Positions 1-8,926 are shown, counted from the stretch's first letter. The stretch: DNA of 28,619 nt from Rickettsiales bacterium (GCA_027489915.1 JAIXZB010000118.1:1-28619), one strand, 5' to 3'. Numbers and translations are program-made. The notes: a model not told the origin generated them from the letters alone.

Positions 1-161
1 AATATAATTTGATATCCGAAACAGGGCCATCGCACGCGCCGCAGTTTGTTATCGAAGTTTGTGTAAAAGGGGGCTACACTGCACAGGCTACGGCTGGAAC
101 CAAGAAACAAGCCGAGCGCATTGCGGCTGAGGCGCTGCTGAAAACATTAGGAGCAGTATGA
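1..161 (+). CDS. rnc: Ribonuclease III, C-terminal fragment (5' end outside window)
   Basis: Only the last 52 codons are present, read in the frame starting at base 3. They make up most of a double-stranded RNA-binding domain: the TGPSHAP turn, the strand FVIEVCVKGGY, and the closing helix with GTKKQAERIAAEALL, which is the usual (S/T)KK-x-AE-x2-AA signature at the end of RNase III. The enzyme cuts double-stranded RNA in rRNA maturation and mRNA turnover. The stop codon TGA at 159-161 overlaps the era start codon (ATGA), so the two are probably translationally coupled. The rnc-era-recO order is common in alphaproteobacteria. The catalytic domain cannot be seen here. Confidence 0.93.
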   Translation, partial: YNLISETGPSHAPQFVIEVCVKGGYTAQATAGTKKQAERIAAEALLKTLGAV

Positions 162-1060
162 GCGAGATTTCATCTACACGGTGCGGCTTTATTGCCCTCA
201 TAGGGGCGCCAAACGCAGGAAAATCAACGCTTATGAACCGTATTGTCGGCGCTAAGATTTCGATTGTCACACCTAAAGCGCAAACCACGCGCTCACGCGT
301 TACAGGTGCTGTTATTAAAGAGAATGCGCAGCTTGTATTTGTTGATGTTCCGGGTGTGTTTAATGCCAAGCAACGTTTTGAAAAAGCGATGGTCGATTGT
401 GCATGGTCGGGTGCAGATGAGGCTGATGTTATTGTGTTTGTATATGATGCTTACCGCAAGCCGACAGAGGAAACAGAGCAGGCTTTGGCGCGCATTGCAC
501 AAAGCAATAAGCCACGGATACTGGTTATCAATAAAGTTGATGCTTTGAGCGATAAAAGCACTCTTTTGCCGCTTATCGAATGGTTTCAATCTAAACTCGA
601 TTTTCCATCAATTATTATCCTTTCCGCACTCACGGGAGACGGGGTGAACGACCTTGTGGCGCGCATTATTTCCTATTTGCCCGTGGGCCCTTGGCTTTAT
701 GATGCCGAACACCTCACCGATGTTCCTAAGCGCTTGCTTGCTGCAGAACTCACGCGTGAGCAGTGTTTTTTCAAATTACGTGAAGAATTGCCATATAGCT
801 TGATGGTGGAAACAGAAAGCTATGAAGAGTTCAAAAACGGTTCGGTAAAAATTAATCAGGTGATTACAGTACAAAATGAACGCCAGAAAACAATTGTGCT
901 GGGTAAATCTGGTGCCATGTTGAAGATGATAGGCGAGGCGGCACGTAAAGAAATTGAGCGTAATTGGGGCCAGAAGTGCCATTTATTTTTGTTTGTGCGT
1001 GTGCGTGAAGATTGGAAAGATAAGCCCGAGCATTACAGTACATTGGGGCTAAATTATTAG
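158..1060 (+). CDS. era: GTPase Era
   Basis: This 300-residue protein is an essential ribosome-assembly GTPase that binds the 3' end of 16S rRNA and the 30S subunit. The G domain shows G1 GAPNAGKS (16-23), the G2 region QTTRSRV (42-48), G3 DVPG (63-66), G4 NKVD (125-128) and G5 SALTGDG (156-162). A C-terminal KH domain carries the RNA-binding loop GKSG (249-252) and ends in VRVREDWKDKPEHYSTLGL. Length and domain order are normal for Era. The G3 box reads DVPG where most Era proteins have DTPG. The start is fixed by the four-base ATGA overlap with rnc, and recO follows after 8 bases, so the three form one operon. Confidence 0.97.
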   Translation: MSEISSTRCGFIALIGAPNAGKSTLMNRIVGAKISIVTPKAQTTRSRVTGAVIKENAQLVFVDVPGVFNAKQRFEKAMVDCAWSGADEADVIVFVYDAYRKPTEETEQALARIAQSNKPRILVINKVDALSDKSTLLPLIEWFQSKLDFPSIIILSALTGDGVNDLVARIISYLPVGPWLYDAEHLTDVPKRLLAAELTREQCFFKLREELPYSLMVETESYEEFKNGSVKINQVITVQNERQKTIVLGKSGAMLKMIGEAARKEIERNWGQKCHLFLFVRVREDWKDKPEHYSTLGLNY

Positions 1061-1068
1061 GGGATTTC

Positions 1069-1797
1069 ATGCAATGGGTCGATGAGGCATTGATTCTCGA
1101 TTGCGGGAAATATGCCGAGCATGCGGCTATAGTGCATGTGTTCACCCCGCATAATGGTCGTTACAGCAGTGTGAGTAAGGCGGCACTTGCAAGCCGTAAT
1201 CGTGCAATTTATCAGCCGGGAAATTTGGTACAGGCAACATGGAAAGCTCGTATGCCAGAGCACATGGGCGTCATTACATGCGAACTTGTCCAATCATTTT
1301 CTGCAACCGTTATGGGGGATATGGTAAGGCTCACTGCCCTAACCACTGCCTGTTCTCTTATCAAATTTATGATGCCCGAGCGTGATCCGCATCCTGCACT
1401 ATACATGAATCTTAGAGCATTATTGCTTGCTATTGCTCACGCAGATGCATTGGTGTGGCAAAGTCTTTATGCAAGGTTTGAGCTTCTGCTGCTGCGTGAG
1501 TGTGGTATTGGGCTTGATTTATCGGAATGTGCGGCATCCGGTGTACGAGAAGACTTGATTTATGTATCCCCCAAATCTGGTCGTGCGGTAAGTGCTATTT
1601 CTGGCGCGCCTTATCATGATAGATTGCTCCCGTTACCTGCTTTTTTGCTTGCGGAATCAGACGAAGCGGATTTGCCCAGTATATTACAGGGATTACAGCT
1701 TACGGGATATTTTCTTGAGAACTACTGGAATATTACGCACCATAAGGATTTGCCTGCTTCACGAGATAGATTGATACTATTATTGTCGCGCCAATAA
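1069..1797 (+). CDS. recO: DNA repair protein RecO
   Basis: This 242-residue protein matches RecO, the mediator that helps RecR load RecA onto SSB-coated single-stranded DNA and anneals strands in the RecF pathway. The N-terminal OB-fold region (about 1-80) includes DEALIL, HGR-like HNGRYSSV and YQPGNLVQATWKARMPEHMG. The C-terminal helical region has the alphaproteobacterial signature LDLSECAASG followed by YVSPKSGRAVS and DRLLPLPAFL. Two cysteines flank this segment, but no four-cysteine zinc site is evident. It begins 8 bases after the era stop and is presumably co-transcribed. The following gene has its own putative promoter. Confidence 0.92.
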   Translation: MQWVDEALILDCGKYAEHAAIVHVFTPHNGRYSSVSKAALASRNRAIYQPGNLVQATWKARMPEHMGVITCELVQSFSATVMGDMVRLTALTTACSLIKFMMPERDPHPALYMNLRALLLAIAHADALVWQSLYARFELLLLRECGIGLDLSECAASGVREDLIYVSPKSGRAVSAISGAPYHDRLLPLPAFLLAESDEADLPSILQGLQLTGYFLENYWNITHHKDLPASRDRLILLLSRQ

Positions 1798-1806
1798 TTT
1801 TGTAAT

Positions 1807-1851
1807 CCTTCACAAACCTGTCACATTTCTATGGCATAGTAATACTAGATA
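1807..1851 (+). promoter_or_regulatory. Putative Pho box and promoter of the 1865 gene
   Basis: Two imperfect direct repeats with 11-base periodicity, CCTTCAC (1807-1813) and CTGTCAC (1818-1824), are separated by AAAC, as in PhoB boxes (CTGTCAT-N4-CTGTCAT). A -10-like TAGATA (1846-1851) lies 21 bases after the second repeat, close to the spacing at the other three sites in this window. The second half-site is canonical and the first differs at two of seven positions. PhoB binding is inferred, not shown. Confidence 0.6.
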
Positions 1852-1864
1852 AACAGGGAATATT

Positions 1865-2413
1865 ATGGCGAACGCACCAGCTACACCTACCAGCCAACCA
1901 AATGCAGCGCAGCGCACGCATTCAGCGGTGACGGGTACAGGAGCCACTCTGACTGAAAGAGCAGGTAATATTTTTACCGGCGTTACAGACTGGGCTAAAA
2001 ATAAAACGGGCTGGGAGTGGGCTGGCATCGCTGCGGGTGGATTACTCGCATGGGTTATCGGTAATGCATTTGGTGGTGGTGGTATCTTGGGTATGATTAT
2101 CAGTGCTATGCTTATTGTGCCTATGGCAATAGGGGGTAGCAATATGTTCAACTCCTTTGGTTCGGGAGCACAATCTGCTTCGCAATCTAATCAACGCCAG
2201 CCGCAAAGAAGCGCGTCGCCTGATCAACATCGTGGTCAACGATATGAGCGCACAAGGGTTTCGGAGCTTTCGGATGGAATTCAGCTTCAGCAGGGTAATA
2301 TTTCTCCTGCAGCGCTTGCACAAGCGCGTGAAGTGGCTTTTGAGCCTGTAACTAACTCTGCGGAAGCGGCTGTATTGCCTGCGCGTCCAGTAGAGCCAAG
2401 GGCCATTGGTTAA
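1865..2413 (+). CDS. Unknown small membrane protein under a putative Pho box
   Basis: I do not recognise a family in this 182-residue protein. It has a polar Ala/Thr/Gln-rich N-terminus with no classical signal peptide. Two adjacent hydrophobic segments follow (about 52-68 and 71-91) with a Gly-rich turn (FGGGG) between them, suggesting a membrane hairpin. After that comes a Ser/Gln/Arg-rich stretch (100-130) and a short C-terminal segment VSELSDGIQLQQGNISPAALAQAREVAFEPV. Residues 33-46 (AGNIFTGVTDWAKN) resemble residues 51-65 of the 23460 product, another Pho-box gene. It sits between recO and parC. The start ATG has only a weak upstream AGGGA. Function is unknown; membrane location is inferred from hydrophobicity. 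Confidence 0.8.
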   Translation: MANAPATPTSQPNAAQRTHSAVTGTGATLTERAGNIFTGVTDWAKNKTGWEWAGIAAGGLLAWVIGNAFGGGGILGMIISAMLIVPMAIGGSNMFNSFGSGAQSASQSNQRQPQRSASPDQHRGQRYERTRVSELSDGIQLQQGNISPAALAQAREVAFEPVTNSAEAAVLPARPVEPRAIG

Positions 2414-2462
2414 TATCACGTAAAACACTTGCCAATACTGCGGTTTTCGCTAGTTTCCCAGC

Positions 2463-4682
2463 ATGGTTGAATCTCAGTCTTCTCAAATTGTGGATGTATC
2501 GTTTAAGGATGCGCTTGGTGAGCGCTATCTTGCCTATGCGCTTTCAACGATAACTTCACGTTCGCTGCCTGATGTGCGCGATGGCTTGAAGCCAGTGCAT
2601 CGCCGTTTGCTGTATGCTATGATGATACTGCGGCTAGACCCTGCCTCGGGTTTCAAAAAATGCGCCCGAGTGGTGGGGGATGTGATTGGTAAATTCCACC
2701 CTCATGGCGATGTGGCGGTGTATGATGCTCTGGTGCGCTTGGCGCAGGATTTCGCGGTGCGTTATCCGTTGGTTGAAGGGCAGGGAAATTTTGGCTCTGT
2801 TGATGGCGATAATGCAGCTGCAATGCGTTACACCGAAGCGCGCCTTACCGATATTGCGGTTGCACTGCTTGAAGGAATTGATTCCGATACAGTCGATTTC
2901 CGTGCTACCTATGACGGTGAGGAGAGGGAGCCCTTGGTGCTTCCGGCAGGATTTCCAAATCTATTGGCAAATGGTTCGGAAGGTATTGCTGTAGGTATGG
3001 CAACTTCCATTCCGCCACATAATATCGGTGAGCTGTGCGATGCATTGTTGCATGTAATCAAGCATCCTAATGCTTCTATAGATGCCTTGCTAAATCATGT
3101 TCAGGGACCAGATTTCCCAACAGGCGGATTGATTACGGAAGCACGTGAAACATTGCTGCATGCCTATACCGAAGGCCGAGGAAGCTTGCGAGTTCGCGCC
3201 AGATGGGAACAAGAAAGTCTGAGCCATGGGCTCTATCAGATTGTGGTAACCGAGATTCCCTATCAGGTGCAAAAATCACGCCTTATTGAAAAAATGGCGG
3301 ATTTATACCGTAATAAAAAATTACCGTTACTAGGTAACATACGCGATGAATCGACGGACAAAATCCGCTTGGTACTAGAGCCTAAATCGCGCTCTGTTGA
3401 CCCAGAGATTCTTATGGAATCCCTTTTCAAAGTCACTGATCTTGAGGTGCGTTACAGCATGAATTTGAATGTCATTGATAGAAATGGCGTTCCGCGTGTG
3501 ATGAATTTGCGTGAATTATTGCAGGCGTACCTAGATCACAGGCTTGAGGTTTTAGAGCGTAAGAGTCGGTTTAGGTTAGATCAGATTGCGCGCCGCCTCG
3601 AGATTTTGGAAGGCTTGCTCATTTGCTTTTTGAATCTTGATGAGATTATTCGCATTATTCGCGAAGAGGATGATCCAAAAGCAGAGATGGTAGCGCAGTT
3701 TGATCTGACGGAAACGCAAGTGGAAGCTATTTTGAACATGCGCCTTCGCCAATTGCGCAAGCTTGAGGAAGTGGAAATCAAGCGCGAACACAAGCTGCTT
3801 AAGGAAGAGCAAAAAACCCTCAAAGCACTTCTCAAAGATCAATCGCTACGCTGGAGTACAATTGCAGATGAAGTAAAAGCGCTCAAAAAGCGTTTTGGTG
3901 CGCATAAGGTGTGGGGACCACGTCGCACTGCGTTGACAGACGTGCCAACCATTCAGTTTGATTCTGCTGAGGCGTTTATTGAAAAAGAGCCTATTACTGT
4001 TGTATGTTCACGGCTCGGCTGGATACGAGCTTTCAAGGGGCATCATGATGTTTTGCCAGATTTGAAATTCAAAGAAGGGGATTCTGAGGCATTTCAATTC
4101 AAAGCAAAAACTACAGATAAACTGGTAGTATTTGCCAGTGACGGAAGATTTTTTACCCTTGGCTGCGATAAACTGCCAAGCGCCAAAGGGCAGGGAGAGC
4201 CTGTTCGTTTGATGGTGGATATGGATAATCAAACAGAGATTGTGTCACTGTTTGTGCATGAGCCTACGCGTAAACTGCTTATTGCCAGCGAATCTGGCCG
4301 TGGTTTTGTGGTTGAAGAAAAAGATGTGGTTGCTCAGACCCGCAATGGCAAACAAGTGCTTTCAACGGATGCAAATAATAAAGCCCATTTATGTGTTGAG
4401 GCTGTGGGCGATCACGTGGCTGTAATTGGTAGTAACCGCAAGTTACTCGTTTTCCCTCTGGATCAGGTGCCTGTGATGAAGCGTGGGCAGGGCGTTGCAT
4501 TGCAGAAATACAAGGGTGCGGTTTTAGCGGATGCGAAGGTGTTTGCGGTTGCAGATGGCTTAAGTTGGTTGATTGGCGATAGAGTGCGCACTGAGCATGA
4601 TATCACTCCTTGGCTCGGCACGCGTGCAGGACAAGGTAAATTGCCACCTGTGGGCTTTCCAAGAACCAATCAGTTTGGCTAG
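2463..4682 (+). CDS. parC: DNA topoisomerase IV subunit A
   Basis: This 739-residue protein is the DNA-cleaving subunit of topoisomerase IV, which decatenates daughter chromosomes together with ParE. The N-terminus (DALGERYLAYALSTI, LPDVRDGLKPVHRRLLY) and the winged-helix region with HPHGD (79-83) are typical. The catalytic tyrosine is Y123 in AMRYTEARLT. The central coiled-coil arm (about 350-470) is followed by a reduced beta-pinwheel C-terminal domain, which makes it ParC rather than GyrA. At the position of the quinolone-contacting serine (E. coli ParC S80) this protein has V84; the acidic partner D88 is kept. Its stop overlaps the stop of the convergent kinase-like gene by four bases (CTAG). 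Confidence 0.95.
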   Translation: MVESQSSQIVDVSFKDALGERYLAYALSTITSRSLPDVRDGLKPVHRRLLYAMMILRLDPASGFKKCARVVGDVIGKFHPHGDVAVYDALVRLAQDFAVRYPLVEGQGNFGSVDGDNAAAMRYTEARLTDIAVALLEGIDSDTVDFRATYDGEEREPLVLPAGFPNLLANGSEGIAVGMATSIPPHNIGELCDALLHVIKHPNASIDALLNHVQGPDFPTGGLITEARETLLHAYTEGRGSLRVRARWEQESLSHGLYQIVVTEIPYQVQKSRLIEKMADLYRNKKLPLLGNIRDESTDKIRLVLEPKSRSVDPEILMESLFKVTDLEVRYSMNLNVIDRNGVPRVMNLRELLQAYLDHRLEVLERKSRFRLDQIARRLEILEGLLICFLNLDEIIRIIREEDDPKAEMVAQFDLTETQVEAILNMRLRQLRKLEEVEIKREHKLLKEEQKTLKALLKDQSLRWSTIADEVKALKKRFGAHKVWGPRRTALTDVPTIQFDSAEAFIEKEPITVVCSRLGWIRAFKGHHDVLPDLKFKEGDSEAFQFKAKTTDKLVVFASDGRFFTLGCDKLPSAKGQGEPVRLMVDMDNQTEIVSLFVHEPTRKLLIASESGRGFVVEEKDVVAQTRNGKQVLSTDANNKAHLCVEAVGDHVAVIGSNRKLLVFPLDQVPVMKRGQGVALQKYKGAVLADAKVFAVADGLSWLIGDRVRTEHDITPWLGTRAGQGKLPPVGFPRTNQFG

Positions 4683-6541
4683 TTATCTTCTCTGATTATG
4701 CGGCTTGCGGGCCAGCGTACAAGAATTTGAAATGTTTTATCTGGTAATGTTCTAGTTTCCATGCTGCCTTCATGCATAGCTATTAGTAATCTTGCTAGCG
4801 CGATGCTCAAGCCTTGGCTTCTTTGCGGCTTTAGCGAGAGATCTAGTCCCGATGTCGTTCTGCTGCGATAATTATCGCGTTCGGCATCTGCACCATAACC
4901 GAATATTATGTGTAGCTCATCACCCTTGTCTTGTATTGCGATGCGGATTACGTCGCCAGCAGTGATGTGAGATGCGCACTCATGCAGTAATGTTAGAAGC
5001 AATTGTCTAAACCTAAGTTCATCTGCCTTAATTAATATACTCTCGCCGATGAAATCCAATTGTATGTCAAAGTTTTGACCCTCTTTTTCTTTAAATTGGC
5101 GCACTATTTTTTGCAGGGTTGTGGTGATTTCAATCTGGCTTTCCTTCATTAAAATCAGACCTGATTCAGCTTCTGTAATGGAGCGAATATCTTGCAATAC
5201 CAAATGCACTTGCTGAGCGAGATCGTAGATTTCCAATGCGTTCTGTTGGTATTTTGCATTGGGAAGTGGGCCGAAATGCTGGTCTTTTAAGGTTTCTGCC
5301 TGTGCTTGAATTTGCATCACGGGTTCGCTTAATTGCTGCCCTACCTGTTCATAGAATTCTGCTTTTACCTGATGAGTAATACGGGCAGCTTCTTTGATTT
5401 TCAACAGATCGGCATTTTTACTTCTAAGCTCGGATTCAACTCGTCTGCGTTCTTCGAGATATTGGTATAATCTCTGAATTTCATGTTCAAGATGCTCAAT
5501 TTCAAGAGGCCCTTGCGTAGGTCCAGGAGTGATTCTATCTCCACGCGCGATTCTGCTTACATAGTGGGTGAGTTGAATAACAGGCTGGATAATTCGTCGT
5601 TTTACTAGCCACAACACATATAGCAGAAACCCTGCAATAGCACATAGCTGCGATATTTGAGGGATAAGCGCACTTTGAACAGATTCTGCGCTGCGCTCTG
5701 CATCGTAGCCAAGAAATATGATGTATGGATATTCTCCCGAACGTTCGTAATAAGAGTAAATGTTGGATTTATTCCATATCTGAGGCCGTGAAATGATACC
5801 TGTTGGGGCACTATCGAAATCAATGTCAGCCAATTCTTTTATATTAAAGTTTTCTGAGAAAAAATCCACGTCGCTAGAGTCTTGCGTTAGAAGTGTGAGC
5901 GAGAGATTGGTTATGGCAAAGCTGATGCCTTGCTCTTTAATTACTTTGCTTATTTCCCTTGTAAGGCTTGTGATATCAAGGCTTAAAATCAAGGCGCCTA
6001 TGTATACGCCTTTTTTGTTAGTAATTCCCAAGCTAAGTGGAAGCACCCATTTGTTGCTAATTCTCCCGTGAATCGGTTTTCCGATGTGTAAGACCCATGG
6101 CTGCGTGATGGACTTCTTGATATAATCGCGGTCTGAAATGTCGATGGGTTGTTTGAGAATGCCTGTTACACTGGAATCGACCAGCATTTGCTCGGCATTT
6201 CCCCAAGAGAAGAAACTGCTTTTTGCATAGTCTTTTCTGTCAAATGATTGGAATAAGAGATTGATCTGATCGAGATCAGGTTCTTTCATGTTAGCGATTT
6301 GCCTGCCAACAGACTCTAGAATGTATGATGCGTTTTCGATTTCAACGATAAGAGCGCGATCTATCCTGAGTGATTCATTTTCGAGTTGTTTTAAGATTTT
6401 TTCTCCATTTTCTGCGTGGGTTTGACGCGCCACCCAAATGGAGACCACAATTAAAATAAAGAAAATGAACAGCGACAACATAGTGAAGTCGCGGCTTAAG
6501 GAGGGTTGTGTGCGAATGCGCATCATTTCATGATTATGCAC
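4679..6541 (-). CDS. Cache-HAMP sensor protein with degenerate histidine kinase core (likely pseudokinase)
   Basis: This 620-residue protein has the layout of a membrane sensor kinase. TM1 is at about 21-38, followed by a periplasmic double-Cache-like domain (about 45-285, with DRDYIKKS and IGKPIHGR then WVLPLSLGI). TM2 is at about 293-313, then HAMP (about 314-366), a coiled coil, a HisKA-like helical pair (391-460) and an HATPase-like region (480-612). The H-box position corresponding to SHELRTPL reads GQQLSEPV, so the phospho-accepting histidine is Q402. The N box lacks its asparagine (TLLHECASHI) and no DxGxG G1 box is visible. Only a G2-like GLSIALARLL remains. It probably senses a ligand but cannot autophosphorylate. 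It lies 53 bases after the 6595 gene on the same strand. The start choice (6541 or the Met-Met at residues 6-7) is uncertain. Confidence 0.85.
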   Translation of the reverse strand: MHNHEMMRIRTQPSLSRDFTMLSLFIFFILIVVSIWVARQTHAENGEKILKQLENESLRIDRALIVEIENASYILESVGRQIANMKEPDLDQINLLFQSFDRKDYAKSSFFSWGNAEQMLVDSSVTGILKQPIDISDRDYIKKSITQPWVLHIGKPIHGRISNKWVLPLSLGITNKKGVYIGALILSLDITSLTREISKVIKEQGISFAITNLSLTLLTQDSSDVDFFSENFNIKELADIDFDSAPTGIISRPQIWNKSNIYSYYERSGEYPYIIFLGYDAERSAESVQSALIPQISQLCAIAGFLLYVLWLVKRRIIQPVIQLTHYVSRIARGDRITPGPTQGPLEIEHLEHEIQRLYQYLEERRRVESELRSKNADLLKIKEAARITHQVKAEFYEQVGQQLSEPVMQIQAQAETLKDQHFGPLPNAKYQQNALEIYDLAQQVHLVLQDIRSITEAESGLILMKESQIEITTTLQKIVRQFKEKEGQNFDIQLDFIGESILIKADELRFRQLLLTLLHECASHITAGDVIRIAIQDKGDELHIIFGYGADAERDNYRSRTTSGLDLSLKPQRSQGLSIALARLLIAMHEGSMETRTLPDKTFQILVRWPASRIIREDN

Positions 6542-6594
6542 GTTATATCGATTTGTTCCAGCGAATATAGATACTAGTTTAGCGTGAAGAAGCC

Positions 6595-7683
6595 CTAGCT
6601 TAATGCTTTTTGGGGGGCATGAAGCTTGTCTTCATAAACAGCATTTTCAATGACTGTAGATGATGGTGTGTTGTTTTGCTCTACAGCTGGGATATCAAGA
6701 TGAAATTTGTGTTTTTCAACGTTGGTAATGCCTTCTTTTTTATATTCTTTAATTACCTTTTTCTCTTCGCGATTAAATGCAGAGATATGGCCAATCACGA
6801 AGGTGGCAGCAGCCACTAAGGCGCTATAGACAAGGTCTACTGATAAGTTGCTAAGGTAGCCTTTGTAACGATCCACGCCATTACGTAGCTTCCCATTATC
6901 AATATAGTGTTTTTCACCATACATCTCGATATTTCTTTTGGCGCCTTTATCCAGATAATTTTCAATGGATGTCGTTGTTTTTTGTACGGATTCAAAGCGC
7001 GAGTTCTTGGTTGCATCATAGAGCCTGTTGCCCATGCGTTCGATTTTTTTGTTGAGTCCTTCAAAGGTTTGTTTTTGTGTTGTTAGATTTATTATATTGG
7101 TTTTATCACTCGCAAATGCAAAGTGTGTGGCGACAATACCTATTACTGGCAAGGTTCTGCCTTTTATCATATCGCCCCAGTTTAGTTTAGGCGCTGATTC
7201 TAGGTAGGAATGCCGTGCTTGCGTCAGTTGTTTGGTGTTGTCATCTGGGTTGCTAGGTCCAAACCAGGCGTCAAATTTCTTTACCAGACTAACTTTTGCA
7301 TCTTCCATTATTTTAATAGGTACTAATACGGTGTAACCACCAGGTAATAGAGCAATAACCGAAAATAAGCTGCGTGCGAGTGTGCTTGCTTCTTCTGGCT
7401 TGTCTTTGAAGAAGGCTTTGAATGGCTTGCTATCGGCCATTTTTTGGCCGAACGTTTTATAGATAGGGCGAAAGAGATTTTCCATCGTATCTGCAAGTTT
7501 GATAGATACGAGTGCGTTTGCTAACCACCCAAATAATGCCCAAGAGAGGGCATTAAACACTTTCTCCCCTCGTGTTTGAGGGGGAGGGGTATTTTGATCA
7601 AAATTCAGTTCAATGCCTTTTCCCCAGCCATGGTGTGCTGGTGCGCTTGTCTGTTGTGAATTTATTTTATCCACTTGGTTCAT
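6595..7683 (-). CDS. Unknown multi-pass membrane protein, paralogue of the 7691 product
   Basis: I recognise no named family in this 362-residue protein. A polar N-terminus (1-40, Gln/Pro-rich) precedes hydrophobic segments at about 44-63, 104-124, 175-192 and 280-301, and a charged C-terminal tail follows. It resembles the adjacent upstream product: GEKVFNALSWALFGWLANAL matches GEKIYN..VFGFGVNL, and LLPGGYTVLVPIKIMEDAKVSLV matches LTLGGHIMIPVIKFFEDKK.SIV. Between the third and fourth hydrophobic segments lies a long basic, helical stretch (about 195-275). It begins 7 bases after the neighbour's stop, so the two form an operon, presumably driven by the Pho-box promoter upstream of 8896. No signal peptide is seen. 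Confidence 0.82.
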   Translation of the reverse strand: MNQVDKINSQQTSAPAHHGWGKGIELNFDQNTPPPQTRGEKVFNALSWALFGWLANALVSIKLADTMENLFRPIYKTFGQKMADSKPFKAFFKDKPEEASTLARSLFSVIALLPGGYTVLVPIKIMEDAKVSLVKKFDAWFGPSNPDDNTKQLTQARHSYLESAPKLNWGDMIKGRTLPVIGIVATHFAFASDKTNIINLTTQKQTFEGLNKKIERMGNRLYDATKNSRFESVQKTTTSIENYLDKGAKRNIEMYGEKHYIDNGKLRNGVDRYKGYLSNLSVDLVYSALVAAATFVIGHISAFNREEKKVIKEYKKEGITNVEKHKFHLDIPAVEQNNTPSSTVIENAVYEDKLHAPQKALS

Positions 7684-7690
7684 TTTTTAA

Positions 7691-8896
7691 TTAGGCTCTT
7701 TCTAATTGGTTCGTTGAGATGACATGGCCATCATATTGTGGTGATTGGATGTTTGGGCTGGGCTTGTGTGTTGATTTGTTTTGTGCGTCACTAGCCTGCT
7801 CTAGTTGTTGAGTATCGCTGTATAAGCCTGCTGTGCGTATTACTGGCTTTTCAATATGCGGTGTTTGCTCAGGTTCCTTACGCAGGAATGAGAAATTGCG
7901 TATTAGCCAGTTATTCATGGGCTTTATGCTAACTGCAGTAATGATGGTGTAAATTATATCTGAGAAGCCATACTTAAGCAGTGAGGCGACTTCTGGATTT
8001 TTTGCATTAGGTTTTACTTCCTGACCACTGGTGCGCAGAAGAAAGTTGTTTATGGGGGTTGCAACTTTAGTGGGGATCAACTCAGCAGCTTGTAAGCCTT
8101 TAGTTTCGGTGAATTTATCAAATCCTCTAAAATCCTTACCTATCGGCGAATTGATTTTCTCTGCGGCGCGTCCAATAAGATTCTTTTCAATTCCAAATGT
8201 GCGTGCAGATAATTGTACGGCAACGACACTTCCTACACGCGCAAGAGCGGTGCTTGTTAAGGTTGGGCGTATTTCTTGAGCAATACGTTCGTGAGCGGCA
8301 GAAACTTCTTCGGGCAGTTCAGTATTGGCGCCATAATGTTTCTTGTCCAACCACTGAACGATTGAAGTTTTCTTATCTTCAAAGAATTTAATTACGGGAA
8401 TCATTATATGCCCGCCTAATGTAAGGACTAGCGCACCAGACATAACATTTGCACGGTCTTTTCGTACCTCAGGGCTTGCTTCGGCAAAACCTTTGATGTT
8501 GCTGGTGGGCCAGCTACGTTCAAACCAGCTGCGAAGGTCAGTATAGACCTCTTTAACCATTCTAGGTGTTCCGTCTTGTTTTCTACCAAGAATTGGAGAC
8601 TGCCACTTCGAATGTAATGTTAAATAGGTAAGTAAGCTTGAGAAGCCTAAATTTACACCAAAGCCAAACACTTGATACACGAGCGTATTGTATATTTTTT
8701 CACCCCAAGTTTTTTTACTGCCATCAATCAGTGGTTTGGAATCAGTTTCTTTCTGTTTTGGATTTACATTGAGTGCGCCTGTGGTGTCGCCAATCAGAAC
8801 AGTTTTGGCGGCATTCTCACCACGCGCCAGGTTTACCTTATCGATGGACTCGATTGGCAAATTATCTATATTTTGCGTCTGTAAGTGTGTGTTCAT
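7691..8896 (-). CDS. Unknown multi-pass membrane protein, first gene of a putative Pho-box operon
   Basis: This 401-residue protein is of unknown function. A 60-residue polar N-terminus is followed by hydrophobic segments at about 68-93, 150-171, 215-232 and 306-330, and then a Ser/Gln/Thr-rich tail (about 345-401). The most recognisable block is LGGHIMIPVIKFFEDKK (160-176), shared with the next gene. A helix around 208-235 (EIRPTLTSTALARVGSVVAVQL) resembles REVAPAEVASTPAAAIALGIG in the 13669 product. AAGG lies almost against the start ATG, an unusually short Shine-Dalgarno spacing; no better in-frame start is nearby. Duplication with the downstream gene is supported by the shared motifs and order. 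Confidence 0.83.
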   Translation of the reverse strand: MNTHLQTQNIDNLPIESIDKVNLARGENAAKTVLIGDTTGALNVNPKQKETDSKPLIDGSKKTWGEKIYNTLVYQVFGFGVNLGFSSLLTYLTLHSKWQSPILGRKQDGTPRMVKEVYTDLRSWFERSWPTSNIKGFAEASPEVRKDRANVMSGALVLTLGGHIMIPVIKFFEDKKTSIVQWLDKKHYGANTELPEEVSAAHERIAQEIRPTLTSTALARVGSVVAVQLSARTFGIEKNLIGRAAEKINSPIGKDFRGFDKFTETKGLQAAELIPTKVATPINNFLLRTSGQEVKPNAKNPEVASLLKYGFSDIIYTIITAVSIKPMNNWLIRNFSFLRKEPEQTPHIEKPVIRTAGLYSDTQQLEQASDAQNKSTHKPSPNIQSPQYDGHVISTNQLERA

Positions 8897-8926
8897 GCCT
8901 TCACAAGATGGATTTTCTCATTTCTG

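Noticed and set aside
2042..2428. 128-codon minus-strand frame opposite the 1865 gene
   Set aside because: The plus-strand frame has a promoter, start and a coherent membrane-protein pattern; the opposite frame is Arg/Leu-rich with no Shine-Dalgarno.
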